Assembly (NCBI RefSeq): GCF_963678635.1
Contig: NC_087063.1
Coordinates: 33,058,599 to 33,122,598 of the forward strand
DNA: 64,000 bases
Source of the DNA: Symsagittifera roscoffensis
Taxonomy: Eukaryota; Xenacoelomorpha; Acoela; Convolutidae
Reading direction: 5' to 3'
The translations under genes and the position numbers were made by a program. Below are positions 54,870-64,000 of this stretch, in pieces. The notes under the pieces are model-generated. The model made no database searches. It was not told the DNA's origin and saw only the letters and a list, made by a program, of their open reading frames with translations. Positions within the stretch are counted from its first letter, which is position 1, and each line of letters begins with the position of its first letter.

Positions 54870-55200
54870 AAAGCGAAATTTTTCAACCCCCACAACTTGA
54901 AGTACAATTTTTATTAGGTTTAGGAGCAGAATCAAACCTCATTACAATCAATACATGAAACGAAACACATTCACTACACCCTAAACGTATACTTCAAAAA
55001 ACCGCAAGCAAGTTAGCTACACCACAAGGTACAGATTTGGAAAAGAAATGGAAAAAATTAATCGTCTCTCATACCAACAAAACAATGGAACAACAAAAAT
55101 CTTCTAAAACCTTTTAGACAATTATTTTATATGACAAATATTGAACACAAATTACTAATATACTAGGTGCAGTAGGTATATCATTCAATACAAAATATAT
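54870..55200 (+). pseudogene. Aspartic protease remnant of the large retroelement
   Basis: LGAESNLITIN near 54920 has the context of a retroviral protease active site (L-D-T/S-G-A-x-x-N-x-I), but the catalytic Asp position reads Gly-Leu. A TGA at 54955-54957 cuts the frame straight after. Confidence 0.5.
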
Positions 55201-55405
55201 TACCAAAATTAAAATATTAAACAAAAAAACTGCAGATTAAAGATTAATACACAAGAACAATCAATACTTGCTGAACAATTATCCAACAACTATCCAACAA
55301 ATATATTACCAAAATTAAAATATTAAACAAAAAAACTACAGATTAAAGACTAATACACAAGAACAATTAATACTTGCTGAACAATTATCCAACAACTTAG
55401 AAAAA
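55195..55405 (+). repeat. 106-bp tandem duplication inside the retroelement
   Basis: TACCAAAATTAAAATATTAA starts at 55201 and again at 55307. The following stretch to GCTGAACAATTATCCAACAA is repeated with three or four differences. It lies in the region between protease and RT and post-dates decay. Confidence 0.85.
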
Positions 55406-56084
55406 AACTACCATTTTCTCAAAACTCTTTCTTTTCTACAACCCACAGCGAAAGCACTTTAAACCCTCGACTGTAAATACACAAAAAAAATTTTTTCAAT
55501 CAATCTTGTTCATCAATGCAAGAATGGTCAAAACACACAACAGTTGTGCAAGTCTGACCTTGATTTCAGACCAATCCAGGTTTTGTTATAACGAGTATTA
55601 ATCTCATCAACCAAATACACTAAAAATTCAAAAACCAAAATTATCGTACAACATGTTTACAACATTTCTCCATAAAGAATCACACTTCTTTACGACAATT
55701 AGGATACTGTGAAACAAACGCAACAGTGCAACCAATTAAAGAAAAGCATATGGATTAAATCATAGTTTAAATTTACTAGACAGTTGCCAATCTACCATAT
55801 TAAACACGAATTTATCAATACAAACTTTATCAAAAGAACCAAAACGAAACACCGATTAATTCACAAAAAACTCCATATTTTAATATTTTGTTTCACATTT
55901 CAAAATACGCAACAGAAGAACAAAAATTTTTAACAAGGTTCAAGTTTCAACATTCTCAAATAGATCAAGAAACCAATTGCTAAAAACTGTTAAAATTTTC
56001 CAATGTAAATGCCACATAAAAGTTTTTTGTCGGAAAAATACATTCACCCCTATGTCTTCCACTCAACTCCGTTGCAGTTTTTTA

Positions 56085-56710
56085 AAAAATGCGCAAGTAA
56101 AGTCCCTATAACCTTACAGGACAAAGTAAACAGTTTTTAGATATTCTTGAACAGAATGAAATTATCTGATTATTAAAAAAAGAAGAATAATCAAATAAAA
56201 AATCATTTATAAGCCCATTTATTGTTTTGACAATAGGAGAATCCCTCAAAATAGGATTGACGCAGGATATTTAAATTCTCTGATCATGAATCCAAATGCA
56301 AGTAGCCTATCGAACCGACACAAGCATTTATCACAAAAAAACAAAAGGAAAACAATAAGCAACAGCAGATATGAAGAGCGCATATAACAAAAAGCCCCTA
56401 GATGAACGATCACGCCGGTTAACACAGTTCTTTATTGGAAATTACAATAAGAAATTAACAGATTATTCTGTGTTATTCACATAAAACCAGCAGCTTTTTC
56501 CACATTCATGAGTAAATTTTCTGACCAACTATTTAGAGTAAAACTGAAGTCAGATTTTTCGATGATGTCTTCGCACAATCACAAAAAAAAACGAAATGTT
56601 CAAAATCTTAGAAAAAAACGATACAAAAAAATTATAAAAGCAGCTCCAGATAAATCAAAATTTTCCTCACTACCAATTAATTTTTAGGTCATGCCATCAA
56701 AAGACAGGCA
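56085..56710 (+). pseudogene. Reverse transcriptase remnant of the large retroelement
   Basis: Ordered fragments in more than one frame: SFISPFIVLT (about 56204), ATADMKSAYNKKPLDERSRR (about 56359), FFIGN, PAAFSTFMSKFSDQLFR and a DDVFAQSQK segment after an out-of-frame stretch (about 56560). The D-D catalytic pair can be seen, but the frame is broken several times. Confidence 0.7.
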
Positions 56711-56879
56711 ATCACACCTCTAAAATCACGAAAAGTTGCTATTCTAAAAGGCAAATTTGTTCAAAAAATGCAATAAAATTTTGAATGGAACGTCGAGGGT
56801 CAATAACAACAGTTTGACGAAATTATAAAATTCATAAGCGAACAAATCTTAAACACCATGCCAGACCCAAATCAACTAG

Positions 56880-57115
56880 TTTAGCAATGTGCGAGGCATC
56901 CAATTTTGGAATTGGTGTTTCACTCCTACAATCTCAACCAGGAGCAAACAAAATAAATTTAGTATCCACAAATTCAAGACTTTTTCTACAAGCAGAACTA
57001 CGACTCTGTATACTTATGAGATAGTGTACAGCTAAAAATCATACACTAACAGAAACTGTATTTTTAATTCTTGAATTAAAACATCCCACAGATCTATTTA
57101 CAGATCACAAACCTT
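56880..57115 (+). pseudogene. RNase H remnant of the large retroelement
   Basis: AMCEASNFGIGVSLLQSQ (about 56884) has Glu where the first catalytic Asp is expected (CDAS). STNSRLFLQAELRL and FTDHKP (about 57098) follow in the family order. A TGA near 57018 interrupts it. Confidence 0.7.
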
Positions 57116-57289
57116 AAAATAAATTTTATAGGCAGAAATCTAACTGAAGTCATAAGATATATAGATTTCAACAAATTTTGATGAAGTTTCCCAATGTACA
57201 TATAGTTTGGAAGCTGGTAAAAATCGTGCTTCACCAGACACACTTGGTAGAAACACACCAACAGAATTGTTAACACGAAAAAACCCATT

Positions 57290-58640
57290 TAGACCATACC
57301 ATATACTTCATGGAAAAAGCACAAAAACACGCAGTTAAAAACACAAAAACAAATTCTACAATGGGATAAACCATTTCCATTATTTGAAAACAAGATTCAG
57401 TAGACACAATCAAATTAGCAGTACCATCCGATACCACCACGGAAAACACATTAATAAAGTATTTGATTCAAAAACTTTGTTGATAACATAGCACAAGCCA
57501 TGAGATACAGATAATTTTTTACCATGTACAGTTAAACTCACTGTGGACTTGCTCAAAAAATATCAAAATTTTGAACCTGTTTTTCGCCAAATGAAAAATG
57601 ACATAAATATTAAACTAAACCGGAAAAAACCGATATCATCATCCTATGAAACAAAACCTTACTCCGATACTTCCGAAAATTTAACAAAGACTCAAAAAAA
57701 TAAATTGCAAACATATTAGCTTATCTTTACACAGATATTGAAGTATCCTATCTACCATTAAATTTTATCTGAGTAGCACTTTACACGTCACAATTTTCAA
57801 ACACGAAAAGACAAATTGGTTCGGAAAAAACTTATCGAAATTGTACCCAAAAACTTCATTTCCCAAATGCACCAATATGGATAAAAAGTACTTTGCAATA
57901 ACTTTCTCACTTGCTAAGTGAAAAAAACCTTTCCACCTCAGAAACGAAATCCAGAAAAACAAGACTTTAAAGAGCAAAGTTTATGTGTCAATCATAGATT
58001 TTCTTTTGATACAAAAGGCCCCTTTATCACCCTCTTCTGAAAGCAACTCATACAATACGATGCATTCAACCCTATCCCAAACTATAAGGCTCTCTATGCA
58101 TACACAACACTGGATAGCAAAATCCGGTTACCCGAAATCCTTGTCGCAGATAAAGGAACAAAATTAATAATAGTGAAATAATCACACTATGTCATTTTAA
58201 TAATTTTAAGCAGAAACCTAAAACCTCGTACGCCCCGTGATATAACAGATTAGTTAAAGGCATGAATTGTTCACTACAAGCATATCTCTAATGTATAATT
58301 AACGGAAACGATAAAAAAGACCCCGAATGGTCAACAGATAGAAATTAATTGCCATTTGAATTTATTTCTCAAAGAATTATCACCCAAAGAATTTTTTTTC
58401 TTCAAAGGCCACCTAAGCGATAAGCAAATAATGCTCCTTGCAAACACCTCAAAAGATACACACAGACATTGTCAACCATCAAAAAAATCCAATTGTTATA
58501 AGTTACCACTTCGTACCAACGATGAAGCTCTTTTATCCAAAAAAATGCAAAAAAATTTTTACAAAAACAAAATAAGAAACCGACATCAAACCACAAATTT
58601 ATCACAGTTAGTAAAATTTGTATATAACCAATTTTAATTG
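57290..58640 (+). pseudogene. Integrase remnant of the large retroelement
   Basis: VADKGTK near 58144 matches the second-Asp block of integrase (D-x-G-T-x-F). The stretch 58356-58637 (NLFLKELSPKEFF, NKIRNRHQT) fits the later part of the core and tail only loosely. The zinc-binding part before it is too decayed for me to place. Confidence 0.45.
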
Positions 58641-58659
58641 TTTAGAGTAAAAACAATTC

Positions 58660-61600
58660 TTTTTCTTTCGCAGAAAAATCATCAAACAATCAACCAATCA
58701 CAACACTTGAAACCCTTTGACTTTTGATTCGCCAACACTGTTAACATTAGCCGCCATAATTTAAATTTGATCTAGAACTAAAACTTAAACTTTAAGACCT
58801 TCAGATCAAAAATAAGCATTATCTTCATTTTTGACAACTTCAAAAAGTTTAAATTAACAATTACAAGCCCCTCTTATCAACAACACAGTAATCAAAAATG
58901 CCTTACGACCCCACAAAAAAAACCCAAAAATTAGTAAAATAGCTTTAAACTAAAAATTCAAAAGATCACTCAGCCTAAAGATCAACTAACCCACATATAC
59001 CCCTGTTCATCCAATTAATAAAATAACGAATAAGTGACTTTATATCAAAACCTCCCGAATACCTTTCACGAAAGCTTCTCCATATCCAACCCACTTATCA
59101 AACATCAATAAACAATCCGAACCCACTCAATTTAACACTACAAAAAAACAAAAAGGAACTTTCGGAAAAAGGAGTTCACTTTTCGAATGCTCAGTGCACA
59201 GTTAGTCGTTCACTTTTTTATGACACTTATTCTAAACTTAATGCAAATTTTAACAAGCTTTTTAATTTTTCTTAACATATATTTCATTTTCCCAGATCAT
59301 CGACTGCCTTACCAGGATCGACAACAGTCAATATCTTTTCTTCTAAATGATCAGAAATCTTCTTAACAAAAAAAGAACTCCTGACATTTTTTGTCTTATC
59401 CTAACAAAAATAGCTTTTCTTATATTAGCTCTTCAAAAATGTCTCAAAAAGCTATAGTTGCATTCAACCTAGCAATCAGTTTGAAAACCATTTTTCATGA
59501 AAAATACTATCATGAACATTCTTTTTTTGAATTCCACTGACAGTTACAAAAATCAATATCAAATTGCTGATCAAATGCCAATATTTGATTCAGCATCTAC
59601 CAATCCATCCAAAATCCAAACCAAAACCCCGTACAACCTGTACTGCTCCAATCCAATCAAGCCAGTCTCAAATATCTACTCATATATCATACTTAGAACA
59701 CTCATATACCTTTGAGTCTAGACAGGCAGCCTGATCAGAAAAATTAAAACCAGCCCATCACAACGCACCCTCAAGTGAAACGCAGTACGGAACCAACATG
59801 TCCGATTCAACATAACCTCGTCACATACAGCTTCTGCTCCTCTTGAATTGTTCAACAATACATTATAAAGCAATCCACGTACCTGTATGCTTGAGCTCAT
59901 AACAAAACACATCAAATATTCCACCAGACCACCTAGGCTAAAAATCCATTTCTGAACAAATTGGAGAAAACCCGTTCAATCCCCCAACCTCTTCAAAAAG
60001 GTTCCCACATTCGACGAAATACACATTTCCCCACGGCGAAACAAACATCGCCAACGACTACCACTAAATTAGAACGCTTTCGTAACGTCACCTCCTTTAT
60101 TTGGTCTTGATATGTTTAGATGGCAGCCGCCTACAACATTGGGCATTAAATCAACTCATTAAAGCTACTACAAGACAGACACACTATACTCAAAGACATC
60201 CAAGATCAAAACATTTAAATATTTTTTTTCTCAATCGAGTTTAAAATCAAAATTTGAAATAACAAGAAAGTTTTATAATCTCACCGATCACTATCTCAAG
60301 CAGACATCACAGTTCAGTTTTTGCTTCCTCTATTTATTTGCACAGAATTGATTTAAAAATACGGCAGACACACAAAAAATACTATAGGTTATACATCATT
60401 TTACAATCCATTTTCAGGATTATCAAACACATGTGTCTTTCAATACGTTTGTTGGTTATTACCCTCTATCTCTTAGTACATGTAAAACCAACAATTGACA
60501 ACAACCCATCTCCACAAACAGGATTAAAGGTCCCAGTAGTAAATCACTATGTTTGCCAAGATAATCAACAAAAGTCACAAAATAGATACGCAATAAATCA
60601 AGTTACACAAATCGAATCGGAACTTCAAGCAGTCCAATCAATTAATGTATTTGCAACTTTTCATTCAAAAGCCCGCGCTACGAGTCTCACAGGTTAGAAC
60701 GTACATTGTTCTCAAATCTCAAATGGAATCAAAAATAGACTCAATCGTGAATCATATTACCAAAATAATATTAAAAGACTACTATAATTTAACTCATAAG
60801 ACTGTAAAAACGAACTGAGACGTTTAAAAAAAATTACAAAAAGACGACGATAGAAAGTTTTCATATTTTTCCAGACTCCGCACATCAAGCACAACTTGAA
60901 CATCACCAGGGCCATATTCAACTAGACAAAAAATTTCCTTACCACGGTTTAGACTGACCCTTAATTTACGATAACCTTGAGAAAAATTGGATACACCACA
61001 TTAGAATAAATGATCCTTCCAAATTTACAGCTAGCACGAAAGACTCAGCGTTGCAAGAAATAATGTTTTTTATTAAAAAACCGAACTCGAACAAGTTCAA
61101 CCTACCCAAGATTTTCAAGACGATTTTATATTATATCTAGGATTTCGCTCGCCGTGGAAAAATGATCAATGATTTTGCTGTCCCACATCCCTTACCCAGG
61201 CAACTAATATTTAGTTTCCTGAAGACCTATGTACCACATTTGAAGTCGCTAAAATCCCAGCGAGGATGATTAATTTTCTCAAAAAAACTTCATCGAATCT
61301 GTATCATTTGAACAATTAAATCCAATCAGAGCAAAATCAGCTATGAGTCGCTATAGAAACTAACAAGGCATGGAACAGAAAATAACACGTTTTCGAAAAC
61401 AACATGAAACTGAAATAGCGCACAAATGTTGGAAACCACTTTTTAGAACTCAGTACTCTGAAGTACTAATCAAATATGAGAAAATTTTCAATGTGAATAC
61501 GTGAAAACTCGTTATTACCAAACACGCTACAAATCAAAACAGAGACAAAAAAATTGTGAATGCCAGTCACACTAAAAAGAAATAACGGACAAATAGGTGG

Positions 61601-62850
61601 AAAACTCTTACCGGAAAATCGTAACAGTACACGCCTAAAAATTTGTCACTACTGAGTCACATATTTTGGAACAACCCAATATAAAATATATCTCGACATG
61701 AAAATGAGAACACTTTAAAAAGGATTTTTTAGAAATCTCATTATCCCAACGTGAAGCACTACATCAGTATGCGAACTAGAAAGAACACAATTATTACAAT
61801 CACTAGCATTAGCAGTTTTAAAAATACCTTATGCAGGATACCTACTCTCATGCAACCGTTCAACTTTATTTAATTACAAAGAAAGTATCCTTTGTTATTA
61901 TAGATATACACTAAAATCTCATCACTATAGCTATTCGAAGACAAAAGATGTTATCACAGAGTTCCTATATTCTGTAAAACTAAGTTCATTTTGTAGGTAC
62001 ACTATCACGCCGTACATGTTTTTGGAATACCACTGTCCTGTGTGGATTGTGTGGATTGGAATATAGCCACAACCTAAAACAACTAAATCCATACGAAGAT
62101 AAATTTTGACTTCTCACACCATGCCCCACTTTAATGCCTCCTTTAAAGAAACTTACTCTTGAAAGCTCACGCGCAAAAACTAAAAACCCGAAAATCGATT
62201 TGCAATACATAGGCATATACTGTAAGTCAGATATACAACGTCATAGTAGTACACAACAGTTTCAGCTGGTTTCTGATATATCTACAACCATGAATATAGT
62301 AGATACTTTAAGGATATTAAAGATTACATTTATCACATTGGAGAAAATTATTGCTCAGAAGATATCACTCCCATCAATATATTTAGTTTTCTTCACATTA
62401 AAAATGAACAAATAGCACTTTTAGGATGGCCATACGAAATCCCAGAAAGATTGACTAAGTTATACGCAATGTTTAATTTTATAGCAGTTTTAGTTTTAGT
62501 TCTCAACAAAATATACAACACATGTGCAGTTCATAAATAAGCCAACAGACAAGCCAGCCTAGCAAGATCAATATTCGCTGTATTTTTTGGAGTTTTTTGT
62601 CGATACCTCCAAAAATACCAATAGACCCACAGATTATTGAGTTTTGTAAGAAGCTATCAAGAACACCAAACACACACCATACCTTTGTACATTTTTAATA
62701 GCATCCTGAATTCAGCAGAACAATGGAAAACAACAAAGCCTCGTTTCACATATAGCATATCAGCCACCAAATACTCATGAAACATATGAAAAATTAATAG
62801 AACAACCTCGCACTATGAAATATCGTTCTCAAAACAACAACGTTTTCAGC
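58660..62850 (+). pseudogene. Envelope-like region of the large retroelement
   Basis: A 119-codon open stretch (60338-60697) has an N-terminal hydrophobic run (CLSIRLLVITLYLLVHVKP) like a signal peptide. A second hydrophobic segment (NFIAVLVLVLN) lies at about 62472-62510, near the end, as expected of a C-terminal membrane anchor, and a short basic/polar tail ends near 62855. Length and place after integrase fit an errantivirus-like envelope gene. It is broken by many stops, and I cannot relate it to a specific glycoprotein family. Confidence 0.45.
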
Positions 62851-64000
62851 CCACGATGAGCCGCCAACTTGCATCTCTCAACCGTTTTTTCTCTCTCATC
62901 CTTCCAACCTCCAATGACATCACACTGTCATTTCCATTTCCGCTCTCACTTATTCTCCCTCCTGTGTCTCCCTCTCCGCCAGTTTTTAGCTCCAGTTTTT
63001 GAACTTCTCACCCAACTCATCTCACACGCACTGCGACAATTCTATACAAACAGCTTTTGAGACTCATAATTTTTTAACCAACTCTGTCAATGACACACCT
63101 GACAATTTTTTAGACTCTGAACTGAGTCCCACTACCTACTTCTCACAACCAGCTTTTGCCCCAATAACTCCCCCAGTTCCCGTAGTAACCCTCTTCACTT
63201 CCAGTTCATACTATACGGACAAAGCCCTCATTCTTTCCCCTCTCTCTAGTAAACTCCCTGATACTCCCAGGCCTATGACAGACCACTATTTAAAAGCGAC
63301 CTTGATGAGTTTATCCAACACCAAAAAAAAATTCATAATAGAGATCGACAACTAACTCTTCAACAATTAACACACTCAGCGTCACCGTCAGAAACATCAA
63401 CATCATCCATTCGTAATACTCCCGTGCAGAACGCATCCTCATGGAAAAAAAGTACCCCACTAGTTTGCCTAAATACTTAATCAATCGACCAACCTTGTCA
63501 CGACCCATTCGTAGCAATCACTCTAGGCATACTTATACGTTAGAGTTTTTACTAGAAAACATCCTGTTTTTCATCAATACTCCTACGATAACATCGAATC
63601 TCAGTCCTACGTTGATGATAACTCCCTCATCCCTATCCTCTCCTAGATGTCATTTCATAATTTCACTGACCTTTTAAAAGTACCCATATAAAAAAACGAA
63701 GACGACGAACTCTATACAACCATGCTTTACTATTTAACTAACCCCCTACAACTCCAGGACTTGACTAAAATTGGACTATCGCACGTACTTAATCAGTTTT
63801 TTTTGCACAAAAATCTAAGCAATTTCGCATCTTACCTTAGAATCACCCAGTAATACTTTTTATGGAAGACTCAACTTAGGACACGGATCCAACAGTAAAC
63901 TAAGACTTACGGAAAAAATCATTTAAAAAGAGCGATTATAACTTTGACGTAGATAAAACTAACAAAAATTTGGACCACGTGATTGATCATCCCCACGACA
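62851..64000 (+). pseudogene. Unidentified ORF region downstream of the envelope-like gene
   Basis: The strand is pyrimidine-rich at first (62870-63000: many CTC and TCC) and nearly free of G. Open stretches at 62869-63060, 62999-63355 and 63441-63677 are Ser/Thr/Pro-rich. After 63555 a frame with SYVDDNSLIP and LYYLTNPLQLQ appears. It may be a further element gene or the gag of a neighbouring copy. It runs off the window. Confidence 0.3.

Larger units (their letters stand above)
50400..64000 (+). mobile_element. Large decayed env-bearing LTR retroelement (Ty3/errantivirus-like)
   Basis: From about 50.4 kb to the edge the plus strand is G-poor and A/C-rich (for example 4 G and 17 C in 53641-53700). 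The order is gag-like, protease, reverse transcriptase, RNase H, integrase, then a long envelope-like region. All are on the plus strand and broken by many stops and shifts. No clear LTR pair was found: the left LTR may lie within 50400-51890, the right one outside the window. It is an endogenous fossil, not capable of making its proteins. Confidence 0.7.

Noticed and set aside
50400..64000. G-to-A hypermutation by an APOBEC-like deaminase as the cause of G depletion
   Set aside because: Several TGA codons fall where Trp would fit, but GG and GA dinucleotides survive in many places, indels and other substitutions are common, and the non-coding parts are equally G-poor. Without a consensus to compare, an A/C-rich element RNA is the simpler explanation.

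Overview
The window is AT-rich nuclear DNA from an animal, most likely an invertebrate. Four things point that way: genes split by GT-AG introns, an ankyrin-repeat DHHC palmitoyltransferase, a carbohydrate sulfotransferase of the HNK-1/chondroitin type, and an eukaryotic tRNA-Pro beside Ty3-like, hAT-like and MULE-like transposon relics. I cannot name the species. Only four protein-coding loci are well supported; mobile and repeated DNA fills most of the rest.

Layout. 1-12.3 kb is a mosaic of dispersed and tandem repeats: a tRNA-headed element family with hairpins at both ends, a roughly 168-bp satellite at 6.4-8.2 kb, and fragments of two other families. 12.3-15.8 kb holds a seven-exon HIP14/ZDHHC17-like palmitoyltransferase. 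16.5-17.8 kb is a tandem duplication of about 659 bp; each copy carries a segment that resembles mitochondrial large-subunit rRNA. 17.8-22.4 kb is almost featureless. 22.4-30.7 kb contains a broken Ty3-like LTR element with both LTRs (23294-29332), a hAT transposase 3' end with its subterminal repeats, an intact tRNA-Pro(UGG), and two loci where a locus-specific word of about 20 bp is repeated in both orientations around a shared core. 31.0-33.5 kb is a nearly identical tandem duplication of a 1216-bp unit. It is followed by a 700-bp long inverted repeat inside a diverged copy of that unit, a degenerate array of about 170 bp per unit (34.9-36.3 kb), and a MULE-like transposase relic.

38.8-40.8 kb is a three-exon aquaporin with both NPA motifs but a Val where classical water channels carry the selectivity-filter His. 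45.16-46.83 kb is an intronless 554-residue gene ending in a DUF1349 domain. 48.29-48.91 kb (minus strand) is the last exon of a Golgi sulfotransferase; a signal-anchor-like ORF lies 1.3 kb upstream. From about 50.4 kb to the right edge the plus strand becomes strongly G-poor and A/C-rich. This stretch is one large decayed LTR-retroelement with gag-, protease-, RT-, RNase H-, integrase- and envelope-like regions, plus a further ORF region running off the window.

The host genes show no operon-like link and look like independent single-copy loci. The DHHC enzyme, aquaporin and sulfotransferase are all membrane proteins (endomembrane acylation, transport, Golgi sulfation). Family names rest on motifs read by eye; no database search was possible.
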